Positions 12,185 to 22,956 of a DNA stretch of 64,000 nt are shown here, one piece after another (position 1 is the first letter of the stretch; each line of letters opens with the position of its first letter). Source of the stretch: Augochlora pura (lineage: Eukaryota > Arthropoda > Insecta > Hymenoptera > Halictidae); NCBI RefSeq assembly GCF_028453695.1, contig NC_135772.1, positions 2,666,001 through 2,730,000 of the forward strand, written 5' to 3'. Made by a program: the position numbers and the translations under genes. The notes below the pieces were generated by a model. The model searched no databases. It saw only the letters and a program-made list of their open reading frames with translations, and was not told the DNA's origin.

Positions 12185-12574
12185 TTTCTTCGCAAATTTT
12201 TTAGAAAACTATAGAAACGTTGTTTTCAAGGAAAAAAGTACTATTGTGGTCGGGAACGCCTCGGGTAACGGTGAACAAGATCGAAGGAAAGGGGGAAGAA
12301 GAGTCGACGAGAGGAGAAAGCGAAACAGGTCGGGCGTGGTATCCGACTGATTTTATCATACTTTCTGAGAGCTTAAACGGAGTTGATGCGAGAAAACGAC
12401 GTTTTCGTTAGCGACGGAAGCTGAACGGAAACCCAGAAACCCTTTCGAACTTCTTTAGAGCGCGTCTCGCTCTCTCGTCGGAACTCTATACGACGGTATC
12501 GTGATCGAAGTGCTTTGTAGCGGACGACATTCTTGCTGAAACAATGTGTTTGGAGTATCTGCACGCTTGATAAG
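12185..12574. other. Mixed composition, no gene supported
   Basis: Short frames of about 60 codons on both strands without domains. Confidence 0.4.
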
Positions 12575-13035
12575 TACTAAGAAGGAACGTAGCAACGTTG
12601 CTGAGAAGGAAGTAATGGTACTAGTGACAAAGAGATAGCATCATTGAGAGGAAGGAACTCTCAAGAAGAGGAGCCATTGGTAAAGAAGGATTAATATCAT
12701 TGCTAGAGAAGAATTATTATCACTGCTGATGAAGAATTAATATTGTTGATAATTAATATTGTTGATAATAAGGAACTAATATTAATACTAACAAAGAAGT
12801 AGCATTAATGATAACAATGAATTAATATCAGTGCTGACAAAGAACTAGCATCACTGCTAACAAAGAACTAATACCAAGACTAAGAAGAAACTAGCATCAC
12901 TATTAACAAGGAACTGATATCATAACTAATAATGAACTAGCATCACTGCTAACAAATAATTAATATCATTACTTACACAGAACTAATATCATCGCCAACA
13001 ATGAACTAATATAATATAGAATAATATCGCTACTA
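12575..13035. repeat. 23-bp degenerate minisatellite
   Basis: About 20 diverged units of 23 bp with consensus ACAAAGAACTAGCATCACTG plus CTA. The period is clearest from 12835 to 13020, where eight units follow without indels. Confidence 0.85.
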
Positions 13036-13101
13036 ATAACAAACTTTCTTCGATGAAAAATCGCACAGAAATATAAGAATAAATTAAACTACATCGACCT
13101 C

Positions 13102-13460
13102 TAACCCTTTCGGTGATATACTACTCTCAGTCAACGACGCTATCTATTTTCCTTCTTATTCTTAATATAATAAAATTGAAATATATTGTCGCGTTACATG
13201 ACTGTAAGCTTTAAAAAGGTATTAATCAATTTTTCCTTCTTGATGTTGCATATGATGACCCTTGGTTATTTATGACAACAGCATAATACCTGTGTATAAA
13301 ATTCGAGGCGAAAGGGTTGCGTTACTTAGATCCTCCTCACCTAAAAAGATTAATCATCAATTATATATGAACATGGAAACTTCGATCTAATCTAAGAATA
13401 TCTATTTTAATTTTTTTAAAGCCTGGAATAATAAAAGAATTATACTTGAGCTTAAAAAAT
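13102..13460. repeat. Dispersed repeat, copy 2 (paired with 8013-8340)
   Basis: Left end CTAACCCTTTCGGTG and a GCGAAAGGGTTG end near 13307. It then shares GGAAACTTCGAT, AAAGCCTGGAATAATAAAAG and flanking sequence with 8.2-8.3 kb. The TTAA duplications have decayed on both sides. Confidence 0.6.
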
Positions 13461-14161
13461 TCAGATAACGTTGACATAAATTTCTAATAACAATAATAAT
13501 AATAGCAATAATAATACCATTGAATAATTTTTCCTTTTCAAATATCCGATTATTTCGTGTAACGGAATTCGAAATTTGCATTTTATAAATAATATCAATG
13601 CACCCTGGATCTGTAAAACTATAAAGAAAAAAGAAATACAGACAGAATAATATGTTCCTTTGTTATTAATTTTATTTCGATATTACAGCGGTTACGTTTT
13701 ATTCTATTGTGTATCGAGCACGCTTCGGCCTCGTTTAAAAATAATTGAACACGCCGGCCGCTGGATATTCCGATTTAAATAACACGTTTAACGGGTCCCG
13801 ATTGTATTTAACTTAACTAATGGTTAATTGAAAATTGCCAACAGAGAACACAACCCTACTACCGCTGGAAAATCTCGTTCCCAATAACGTTCTCGGAATA
13901 TTAGGCCGACACGAATCTGGCTTATATCCCCCGTTTATTCATTCCGTCTCGCGTTTCGTTAAATAAATACGAATTTGCATTTTATATTTCGATGATTCAA
14001 TATGCCGAGCCGAATGATCATTTACGTGCCTCCGTGTACATGTATATATTTATAAAATCGATAAAACGTAGCAGCACACAATTTGTATCGGCTTGTATCG
14101 TTAACGGAGAACCTTCAAGCGGTGAATTTTCAATCAATGTTTAATAGCCAGATTGCGAATT
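13461..14161. other. Mixed AT-rich DNA, nothing recognised
   Basis: Contains an imperfect AATAATAAT run near 13490-13520 and a GC patch near 13730-13960. No gene was recognised. Confidence 0.45.
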
Positions 14162-14403
14162 GTTTAATACGATGATTACGACGAATAAAAGAATCACAGA
14201 TTTTTTAGACAACGTTGGAATCGTTCATCTTATCTTTTAAATTTAGAAGTCGAATAGTCTATCAATATGTCAAATAACTTGGCACAGTTTTCTGTTATAG
14301 TTAATAATATCAATACGATTGTTAAGGTTATGTCAAGACTATGTATATCAATTGCAAAATGTAAGTCGTATGTTAATTATTGTACAGTTCATTGTACGAC
14401 GCG
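14162..14403. repeat. Direct repeat copy 1 (paired with 15819-16024)
   Basis: Starts GTTTAATACGATGATTACG and shares AATAAAAGAATCACAGATTT, CAGTTTTCTGTTATAGTTAA and CAATACGATTGTTAA with the second copy 1.66 kb away. It is longer than copy 2 through a short insertion containing AGGTTATGTCAAGA. Confidence 0.8.
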
Positions 14404-15456
14404 TGGACGCTGATAACCTCAAAATTGACGCGATCACTCTTTGACTAAATACAATAATAATAAATGGTGTTACGTACCCGTGACCACGATTAACAAAATT
14501 TATATCCCACGCACCTCACGGCACGATTAATTAAATCGTCATTTAATTATGCCAAATTATGCCGAACTTTTGGTTCACCTCGTCTAATCTGTCAACGTCT
14601 AACCGGACCCCGCGCGCAGTTGGACAATGCGCATGCAATGTATGACAGCTCTACCGGTCGAGAAGCTCACTAGTGGGTGTACAGTCGGTGGTTCCTGCTT
14701 GTGAGACGATGCCGGTTCGAAACTGAATCTGAAAAATATTCCCTGATTTGCCTGGACACGAGGAGTGAATATGACGCGTGCGTAACGAATTGTCCGAATA
14801 TAAAGTAAGTGGAATAAACAACAAGTATTTTAACAATAACTAGGTTTAACATATGTAAGGATTTACCGCGCGCGTCTGCGAACGTTCTGGAAGGTCGCGT
14901 TTTGTTTACGCGCTCCTCTGCGGTAACGGACAAATCGATTGTATGTGAATACATGTATGTATGTAAATTGTATGTGAAGTGCGGTGTTAGATATATACGA
15001 ACGTCGGAACACGTTAGGAACTCACTTTTTATTAACTACTTAGCCGCGTAGATCTATTTTCGAGATCGATTCTGTACGCGTTCTAACGGTCACATTGAGC
15101 GCAGTTTCTCCGAACAAGTATGTTCTAGAATTATCTCAAGATGTGCGAGATTTACGATTACGTTGCACAAGCATTTCAATCTAAAACGTAGGAGAAGTAT
15201 TTTCGTTGTAAAATTAAAAATTACCATTTCCTTATGACGTGTATATACGAGTTCGCAAGTAAGAGGTTAAGGTGTCGGCGTCGTTAGAATCTTCGGTGGA
15301 ATGGCGAACAGGAAACGGGGGGGACTAGATGACCGCGCAAGGTGGCGGCGTCTAAAGGGCGCGCGAACATTTAAATTTAAAACTTATACAAACTAATTTA
15401 TATCGTCCTATACTTTAGTTAGGTTATTCTGGTTATTAGTAAGTATCTGGATATAC
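14404..15456. other. Mixed composition, no gene supported
   Basis: GC patches at 14560-14960 and 15250-15370. Two overlapping minus-strand frames (14651-14954) have no domain. A tRNA-like B box at 14713 does not fold as a tRNA. Confidence 0.4.
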
Positions 15457-15701
15457 TTAACACTAGAAAGACGGGAGCTTGAAGCCGGGAAAATGACTGC
15501 TTTCGGCAATATAGGTATAACACACATATATATACCGGAAATGAAGGAGAGGGGGGGCAACAACAATGATTAATAAACGCATTTATATGTTGCAGAAAAA
15601 GTCACAAAATTATAAGAAGCTGTGTCATTATTTACATAATTATTTTTCTAATTGAAATTGAAAAGTAGTCAAAATGACTTGCTTAGGCAATCTAGTATTA
15701 A
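15457..15701. mobile_element. TTAA-flanked MITE, family D (CACTAGA ends)
   Basis: TTAA at both ends with inverted termini CACTAGA and TACTAGA. Both halves carry an AAAATGACT block 30-40 bp in from the end. CCCTAGA-like termini and TTAA duplications are typical of piggyBac elements. Non-coding, 245 bp including both TTAA. Confidence 0.7.
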
Positions 15702-15818
15702 GTTAGGATAAACTTAAACCTATACAATGCGACACAGGGCTGATGTAACAATGGTAATAATAATTAATTGCCAAATGATATTAATAATAATTCTAACACG
15801 AATACTTTACACGAATAG

Positions 15819-16024
15819 TTTAATACGATGATTTCGACGAATAAAAGAATCACAGATTTTTAGACAACGTTGAAATCGCTCGCCTTTTCTTTAAATTTGA
15901 TAATCTATAGGACTCGACATAGTTTTCTGTTATAGTTAATCATGTCAATACGATTGTTAATTATATTGCAAAATTTAAATCATATGTTAATTATTGTATA
16001 GTTAATTGTAAGAGGTGTAGACTA
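15819..16024. repeat. Direct repeat copy 2 (paired with 14162-14403)
   Basis: Diverged copy of the 14.2-kb segment, in the same orientation. The pair flanks the family D MITE and about 1.4 kb of other sequence. Confidence 0.8.
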
Positions 16025-16184
16025 TGGTAACAGTAATTAATAAATAATAATGATTATAGTAACTATTAATTGCAACTATTAATCATTATGAATATCTAAG
16101 ACGTAAACAAAAAAATGAGAGATAAATGCTAGATGAATTAAATAACAAAATAGAACGAACTCATCTTACAATTTAATTCGAGAA

Positions 16185-16290
16185 TTAATGTATAATAAAT
16201 GTATAATAAATGCATAATAAATGTATAATAAATCTGTAATAAATCCATAATAAATCTATAATAAATCTACAATAAATCTATAATATATGT
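16185..16290. repeat. 12-bp tandem repeat
   Basis: Eight or so units of TATAATAAATGT and variants such as TCTATAATAAA. Confidence 0.8.
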
Positions 16291-16429
16291 ATACCATGAG
16301 AATTATACTATACAGCATTCTACAAATAAAGAAACCAGCACCGTTACAAATTACCACTATAACGACCCATCAAATAAAATCAATGAAGTATCGAGCAGCA
16401 ACGCTTTCGTCCGGCAAAAGTAAACCAAT

Positions 16430-17374
16430 AACGATACTAAAAATAAAAGAAAATCCTCCGATGGGGTGGGGGGACCGATATTTCAAACGAAGGAAGTTGG
16501 ACAGTCCGTGTCGGATCGGCGGCGAGCCAATCTAAAAATTTCACGGCTCGCGAACGACGTCAATTATACAAAACCGTCGGGGGAATTGAATTAAGAAACG
16601 TCCCTCTCCGTTCGGAGGAAGAGAGAGTTAATTCAATCCAACGGGAAGAGAGGGGAGGGGGCTCTTATCTCGATGCGGGATAACGTTCGGCGTGTTTCGA
16701 AGGTAAGCTGTTCGGAGCTTTATCCTTCCCGGGTGCGAACTGTTACCATTCTAATACATTTTTTTTCCTCCTCGAGGAGGCCGCTGGCGAATCCTGATAA
16801 AATTTCACCCCTCTCCCCTTGCTCCCGTTTTTCACCTCTCTCCTCCGTTCCGTCGTTTCACCCCTTCCGCCGTTTCGTCGCCGTATTCGCCGTTTCTTCC
16901 GTTTCGTCCTCGCTTTCGTCGCGATCGCCCGCGCGGAGGATCGTTTCTTCAATTCCGTCAGAGACTTTGGACTCACCCCGTCTGTAGGGTAAAGGGGGCG
17001 GAGGTTCTGAGATTTAATCAACGTCCTTCGACTCGTATAAATTTCCTAATGGACACCGAGAGCAAGGGAATTCTCCCCGGTTGGTTTCTGGCGAGCGACG
17101 ATTCCTCCCCGAGGAAAATCCGTCGTCGCTCTTCTTCGGCGAACCCAGTTCCCGCGGACAAGTTTCACGCTTTATGAAACAGAGCCTGTGGACAGAGCGC
17201 GATCACCGCGGCGCAGCCGGAATTTCTTTGTCGAGGGGGTCCGAACACGGAACGCGCATTTGCGAACGTTTCGCGTAGCTACCGAAGCATATCCGATAGA
17301 GTTATTAAAGAATAACGCGGAAAGGGTTGCTAGCTCGCGTTTGCCGTAACCACAGCGCGATTATGTGTTTCGGC
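16430..17374. other. GC-rich block, no gene supported
   Basis: CpG-rich with frames of 65-104 codons on both strands, none with a domain. A donor-like AAG|GTAAGC at 16703 follows ATGCGGGATAACG (16674). This could be a short first exon but has no other support. Confidence 0.4.
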
Positions 17375-17641
17375 TTAACCCTTTCCACTGTAGCTAACTT
17401 CCACGTTGCGTTGATTAGCGCTTGTTTATTCATAATATTTTCCTTAATAAGAACAGATAATTTTTATTACTTGTATCGGCTTTATTTATTTCTATTTCTA
17501 GGCTTTGATGACAGGAGAATTCAATTTAATTCCAATTTAATTTAAATTTAATTCCAATTTAATTCCAATAATTTTGTAATTAATAATATTTAGCAGATCT
17601 TTGTCACGAGTCTGTCTCGTTGTTATAGCGTAAAGGGTTAA
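17375..17641. mobile_element. TTAA-flanked MITE, family B
   Basis: TTAA on both sides with inverted ends CCCTTTCCACTGTA and CCCTTTACGCTATA. The right end carries an ACGAGTCTGTCTCGT palindrome near 17606-17620. A related element of similar layout lies at 61755-61992. Confidence 0.75.
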
Positions 17642-17974
17642 TGAATTCAACGAGCATTTGTAAATCCGCCCTGCGGTTTTATTAACCGTGCGCAACGCCG
17701 TTTCTTTTCGCCACGCGTGTACGGGATATTGAATAACCGGGGCGAACCCTTTCGCGCATAGTTGCGATACAAGTATAGTTTTTCGATGATTGGACGCGGT
17801 GGAAATGTTAGAAAATTGTCGGAGAATGGTTTTAGTCGGTTTATAAAGGTTGCCGATGGATTCCGATAGGTTATATGTTGCTTATGAAACGTTGCTTATT
17901 CAATTCTATTTTGCTATATTCTGCTCTTTTATATTTTCTTCTACTCTGTTATATTATGTTCGATTCTATATTCT

Positions 17975-18196
17975 ATTTCGACAGATTTAATGGCAAAATC
18001 TACTAAATATGAATATTATTAATTACAAAGTTATTGGAATTAAATTGGAATAAAATTAAATTCTTCAAAGTCTAGAAATGGTAGTAAATAAAGACAATAG
18101 TAGAAAGAAAAATTATCTTCTCGTATTAAGAAAAATATTAAGAACAATCTATGCTGATCAACGCGATGTAAAAGAAGTTGTAATTCAAGGGGTTAA
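17975..18196. mobile_element. Partial family B MITE
   Basis: Shares AATATGAATATTATTAATTA and AAATTGGAATAAAATTAAAT-like blocks with 20037-20322 and ends TTCAAGGGGTTAA. The left terminus is missing. Confidence 0.55.
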
Positions 18197-18240
18197 AAAA
18201 GAAATATCGTCTATTAATTTCGCATCAAAAAGAGAAAAGA

Positions 18241-18500
18241 ACTCATGACAAATCATGATATTTATAACTTATTAATTCTAGACTGTATTCAGGCGTAATT
18301 CAACAATATTTATTAATTAATTATAACAGCGTTCTCATCACCGTGTTTCAGTCATAAAAAACTAATCAAATTGGAATATCCTCATATTATAACCTATTAA
18401 TTCTACTCCATTTTCAGGCATGACCAATCAATATTTATTAATTAACTAAAACAATGCTCTCATTACAGCTTGCTTTAGTCATAAAAGAACAAATGAAATC
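18241..18500. repeat. Tandem duplication, about 127-bp unit
   Basis: Two units share CAATATTTATTAATTAA and a CAGTCATAAAA / TAGTCATAAAA block about 127 bp apart. Confidence 0.7.
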
Positions 18501-19300
18501 CAAGGGCGCGATCGTTGAACAAAAAGGCGCGATTACGTGGAAACGAAAGGGCAGCAACGTTGAACAAGATGTCACCCATCAGAGAGTCAGCAGGGATGAT
18601 GACATCAAGTGACGACGCGGAAATCCGGAGGTATGTTTATGAAGTGTATAAAACCGTCGGATGTGCGGCCTCGGCTGGCTCTCTATGCATAAAGAGCGAC
18701 AAGCAGGAAAGCAGAGTTATGAGGTTACATTTTCATTTCGCCAACAAAATTTACCCCTAAATCGCGGCTGCCAGTTACCCGCAGGAACAAATTAATCCTT
18801 CAACGGTGCGCAACCGCCCCCCCCCCCCCACCCCTCCTCCCTATGCTCTTTATTATCCGTCAACGAGAGCAAAATGTGTGACATGCCGACCGTGGAAAAT
18901 TACATTTATACGAAGATAACGTTTGCCATAATGCGAGTCGAATGTTCGTTAATGTTTACAGAGGGAATCGAGTAATTAATATTAATATTCATTTTGTGGA
19001 AATTTTCAGGAGTTATATGTGTATTCCACTGTTAGGAAAATTGCTAACAGATTTATGTTACAATAAGTGGAATAAAACGATATGATAGTAATAATAATAA
19101 TGATAATATTAATATGAGTAGTCATATAAATATAGGGCGGATTTTACTGTGAAATAAAAATGTCGAGGCTCAATTGCAACGAGTAGAAGTTGAATGATAA
19201 ATTATTTCTTTTTTGAATGATTTTAATAAATTCACCATAGCACAGTAGTACTATAAGACAGAATTAGAGTCTGGGATATGGACGCCATTAAAATCACAAA
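18501..19300. other. Mixed DNA with a 13-C run, no gene supported
   Basis: A run of 13 C lies at 18817-18829. An 81-codon frame at 18515-18760 has no domain. The rest is AT-rich. Confidence 0.45.
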
Positions 19301-19309
19301 GCATGTGAT

Positions 19310-19530
19310 ATTTATATATTCTACACACTTTATATATTATATACATTTATATAAATTAATTTTCTTTTATATATTTCGTAGACTATATACATTAATATAT
19401 TTTATATATTTCATAGACTATACGAATTAATATCTTTCATATACTTCATACACAATATAAATTAATATATTTGACATAAAATTAATATATTCTATACATT
19501 TCATACACTATATAAATTTATGTCTTTCGC
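19310..19530. repeat. AT-rich degenerate tandem repeat
   Basis: Units of about 40-45 bp built from TTTCATAGACTATA and AATTAATATATTTTATATA variants. Confidence 0.6.
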
Positions 19531-20036
19531 ACATCTCCTCGGTAAACGAAATTCGCATATCATCACATAAAAGCACGTGTCGAAGTTGAATGATTAAACA
19601 TCGGCGGTTTTAAACGATTAAAACGTAGAAATGGTACCGGTTTCCATAACAATGATCGGAGTATAGATTACGATAACGGATCTTATTTCTTATCAAATTT
19701 CCCACCGATTCCCCTTATGTGTTAATGCCGACTGAGCGCTAATTACCCGGATAATTAATATCGAACATCGAAGCCATCGAACCGAACTCCTCGGGACGAG
19801 GGTAATACTATGCACCTGATCGAAAATACTGGCCTGAAGAAACGATCATTAATCGTTCGGCATTGATGTACTATACAGCGTTTCGTGAATCGTGGAACAA
19901 AAGCGAAGCGGCGGTAATTTTTCATGGAAAAATTATGCGAACCGCTATTATTCTTTCGATCATTTTTCCTAGCCACCTGCCACGATTTATGAAACGCTTT
20001 GCGTCGAAGGTTAAACAAAAATTGATCGCGTTATTA
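19531..20036. other. Mixed DNA, no gene supported
   Basis: Frames at 19755-20018 (minus) and 19863-20099 (plus) overlap each other and have no domain. Confidence 0.4.
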
Positions 20037-20322
20037 TTAACTCCTTGCACTATAATAACTAGTCAGACATACGATAAAGATTTTATCCAAGGTCTATGAT
20101 AAATATGAATATTATCAATTTCTTGTAAATCGAATTAAAATTGAATTCTTTTGATATTAGAAATGAAAGAAATGATCTAGAAATGAAAGTAAAGAAAGGT
20201 AATGTATAAAACAAAAATTATAAAATTATCTGGTCCTATTAGAAAATTTATTAAGTACGAATAAGTGCTAATCGTGAGCATACAAGGCACAGTATGAAAG
20301 GAGCGATAGTGCAAGGGGTTAA
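20037..20322. mobile_element. TTAA-flanked MITE, family B
   Basis: TTAA at both sides with inverted ends CTCCTTGCACTAT and CCCCTTGCACTAT (12 of 13 match). A degenerate subterminal AACTAGTCAGACATACG occupies the place of the palindrome seen in sister copies. It lies 3 bp from an assembly gap. Confidence 0.75.
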
Positions 20323-20325
20323 CGT

Positions 20326-20425
20326 NNNNNNNNNNNNNNNNNNNNNNNNNNNNNNNNNNNNNNNNNNNNNNNNNNNNNNNNNNNNNNNNNNNNNNNNNNN
20401 NNNNNNNNNNNNNNNNNNNNNNNNN
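20326..20425. other. Assembly gap (100 N)
   Basis: Exactly 100 N. The sequence after it is nearly identical to that after the gap at 63482-63581. Confidence 0.95.
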
Positions 20426-20640
20426 TAGTTGAGTTTGTTAATTTTTATTTGTTGGCTTTGGTGGCAGAGAATAGAATTTTATTGGTTCCTTAGAAATGTA
20501 GTATAGTGTATGTAATATAGTATTATATAATATTATGTAGCATTATTATAGTATTATATAGCATTATATAGCATTATATAGCATTATATAGCATTATTAT
20601 AGCATTATATGGCATTATTATAGCATTATATAGCATTAGC
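20426..20640. repeat. Post-gap repeat, copy 1, with (TATAGCATTA)n
   Basis: Begins TAGTTGAGTTTGTTAATTTT and leads into TATAGCATTA units. About 150 bp match the start of the 63582 copy with one visible difference. The TTTGGTGGCAGAGAATAGAA block resembles the interior of family B MITEs, so the gap probably sits in such an element. Confidence 0.8.
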
Positions 20641-20682
20641 TATATAAAAGCGAGATCCTAAAGTTAAGATCCTCTCGTCAGG

Positions 20683-20825
20683 AAAATTGATTCGAGTCTA
20701 AATCGCGTAGCAGCTGTTAGTCGAAAGTCCTCAGCTCAAAAATAGCCGGCTAGCGTCCTAGAGAATATTATATAATATATATAAATCATAAAGAATATTA
20801 GCGCCGGGCACTGACGCAACTGTCC
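20683..20825. repeat. Direct repeat copy 1 (paired with 21199-21365)
   Basis: Contains ATTCGAGTCTAAAT, AAAGTCCTCAGCTCAAAA, GCTAGCGTCCTA, GAATATTATATAAT and ends ATTAGCGCCGGGC. The same ordered blocks recur at 21199-21365, just downstream of the transporter stop codon. Confidence 0.8.
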
Positions 20826-21198
20826 CCTGGAAAATTAATTCGTAATTGGAAACGATTGATACGATTGTTCTCCGTTGACGCAGCCAGTGCGTGACGCGGG
20901 ATAGAATACAGACGGACGACCGGCCGAAATCACCGACTCAGAACGAGCCATTATGAATATGGCGTGACTGATAAGGCACGGGCGCGAGCGCGGCTGATTT
21001 ATCGCGAGCCCGGTGTTTGCGGATCGTGTGGTCATCCCCGTCCTTCGCTATTATCAAGAACAGTCTCGTTCGCCCTAGGCCTTAGGCGACTGGACATCGC
21101 AACGGGCCTGAATTATTCATCCGTACGCTATGCAATTTCTACAAAATATAGTCGCGAGTTGGTGTTTAGGCTAAGCAGCCTAGAAATTGGAAAGGAAA
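20826..21198. other. GC-rich spacer between the direct repeats
   Basis: CpG-rich, with two short opposite-strand frames (66 and 79 codons) and no domain. On the transporter strand this lies 3' of the gene and may include its 3' UTR. No clear AATAAA was seen close to the stop. Confidence 0.4.
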
Positions 21199-21365
21199 AT
21201 TAATTCGAGTCTAAATTAAATACCAGCTGCTAGAGAAAAGTCCTACGCTCAAAACAGCTGGCTAGGCGCGTCCTAAAGAATATTATATAATGTATATAAA
21301 TTATGAAGAACATTCTATATAACATATATAAATCATAAACAACATTAGCGCCGTGCGCTAACAAC
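21199..21365. repeat. Direct repeat copy 2 (paired with 20683-20825)
   Basis: Diverged copy in the same orientation, with an extra internal AT duplication (TATATAAATTATGAAGAACA / TATATAAATCATAAACAACA). It ends ATTAGCGCCGTGC. Confidence 0.8.
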
Positions 21366-21414
21366 AATGTAATACTCTATTCGTCGACGTTTCCCGCCGG
21401 AATTCGCTCGACGT

Positions 21415-22956
21415 TCACGTGTTCTTCAGTTCGTTCACCGGAAGTTCGGCGCCGTCGGTGTCCGACTTGTCCGACTTCCTGTCGAAAGCCCTCTCCACCT
21501 CCTGCAGGGTCTTATCCTTGGTCTCCGGCAGGGTGCAGTACAAGAAGCCGGTCCCGAGCAGCGTGAGAACGCCGTAAATTGCGAAAGTTCCGTGGGTCTC
21601 GAACGCGCGAAACATCGACGGCACGATTTTCACGACCGTGAACGAGAATATGAAGGCGAAGGCCGAAGTGAGACCGGAGCCGAGTCCCCTGAACCTCCTT
21701 GGGAACAGTTCGCCGCATAGTATCCACGGCAGAGGTGTTAAACCGATTGCCATGGAGACTATGTAGAGGACTAGCAAAATGCAAGGTCCCCAAGGCCTGC
21801 CAATGTCGTAATATAGACATAGACTTAATAGGAAGAGGAAGAAAGAGGTGCCGCAGCCGGACACGTGAGTCAATGTCCTTCTGTTGCAGCGTCTGATCAG
21901 GTAGCAGGTGAATATGCTGACTACCAAACGAACCACGTCGATCACTAGAGTTCCGACATTGGCGTAGTCGGGCCCGGTCACTTCCATCAGCATCTCCACG
22001 GAGTAGAAGATGACGACGCTGTAGCCGGAGAACTGCGCGGCGAAGAAGAACACGCAGAGTATGCTGAGCGGCCATAGAAAGTGCCTGGAACTAAACGTCT
22101 CCTTCAGAATCGTCAAGATCGACCTTTTCGCGGACTTCCGTCTAGCGGTCTTCGAATTCTCCAGCGCTTGGTACTCGCTCAAGCTTCGCCAGCCGCGCAG
22201 GTGCACCCATGACTCCAACGCCTCGTCCGTTCGCCCTTTGTTGATCAACCAAGTGGGACTCTCTTTGGAGACGAGCGCGGTTAGCAAGCCGACAGTGGCG
22301 AAGGCCACGCAGACGTACGCGGTGATCCTCCAGTGCAGCCAGATGCAGACGGCGTGGACCACTAGAATGCCGAAGGATAAGGTCACGGAGATCAGGCTGA
22401 GTAGGACACCGCGTAGCTTGGGGTCCGATGTCTCGCTGATGTAGACCGGTGCTAGGGGGCCGAAGAGACCCGCGCAGAAACCGCAGATCACTCTGCCGAT
22501 TATGATGGTGGCGACGCTCTTGGCCAGGCTAATAGCCAGCCAGCCGATCACGAAGAAAGGGAAGATCGCCAGGGTGGATCTCTTGCGGCCGAGCATCTCG
22601 ATCATGAAGCCGGCGAACCAGCAACCCGGCGCCATTGGGAGAAGCACTGAGGAGGCGATCCAAGACTCCTCCTCGGTGCTGGATACTACGATATCCTCGG
22701 TATAAGTGAGGTTGTTGGTGAAATTATCGTAGTTGGTGAAACTAGTGACACTGTTGTTAGTCAAATTAGTGACACTATTGACACTGCCATCGCTAGTTAC
22801 AGCACTCGCAGCTTGCAGCTCTGGCAACAAGACAGCGCTATACCCAGACGACAGTCCTGCCATGAAGACGCCCAACAGTGGACCCAAAGCTGTCAGTAAT
22901 TGTCTGACGCGTAGCCTCAGGTCGGACTCCTCGCCTCTGCCGAAGAAGTTATCCAT
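21415..22956 (-). CDS. Facilitated trehalose/sugar transporter, Tret1-like (MFS sugar porter)
   Basis: A 513-codon intronless frame encodes a plasma-membrane sugar porter of the major facilitator superfamily, of the insect trehalose transporter-like group. Twelve membrane segments can be placed: about 20-42, 97-118, 126-146, 149-172, 184-206, 211-229, 292-320, 334-354, 366-384, 390-414, 423-447 and 457-476. Family signatures are LGRKRS (122-127), GRVICGFCAG then PVYISE (154-175), KESPTWL (231-237), PLPW with GELFPRRFRG (408-424) and PETKDKT (477-483). The loop between segments 1 and 2 is long (about 43-96), rich in Asn and Thr, with four N-glycosylation sequons (N64, N67, N78, N82). In segment 7 the usual QQ-SG-N motif reads AQFSGYS, so two of three sugar-contacting positions of the family are changed. 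The start has a good context (A at -3, G at +4); stop is TGA. The substrate is inferred. Lack of introns suggests a retrocopy or intron loss. Confidence 0.93.
   Translation of the reverse strand: MDNFFGRGEESDLRLRVRQLLTALGPLLGVFMAGLSSGYSAVLLPELQAASAVTSDGSVNSVTNLTNNSVTSFTNYDNFTNNLTYTEDIVVSSTEEESWIASSVLLPMAPGCWFAGFMIEMLGRKRSTLAIFPFFVIGWLAISLAKSVATIIIGRVICGFCAGLFGPLAPVYISETSDPKLRGVLLSLISVTLSFGILVVHAVCIWLHWRITAYVCVAFATVGLLTALVSKESPTWLINKGRTDEALESWVHLRGWRSLSEYQALENSKTARRKSAKRSILTILKETFSSRHFLWPLSILCVFFFAAQFSGYSVVIFYSVEMLMEVTGPDYANVGTLVIDVVRLVVSIFTCYLIRRCNRRTLTHVSGCGTSFFLFLLSLCLYYDIGRPWGPCILLVLYIVSMAIGLTPLPWILCGELFPRRFRGLGSGLTSAFAFIFSFTVVKIVPSMFRAFETHGTFAIYGVLTLLGTGFLYCTLPETKDKTLQEVERAFDRKSDKSDTDGAELPVNELKNT

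Noticed and set aside
14660..14724. A tRNA-like pair of A box (AGCTCACTAGTGGG) and B box (GGTTCGAAACT)
   Set aside because: The T arm and acceptor arm cannot pair, so it is not a tRNA. No SINE body or poly-A tail follows.
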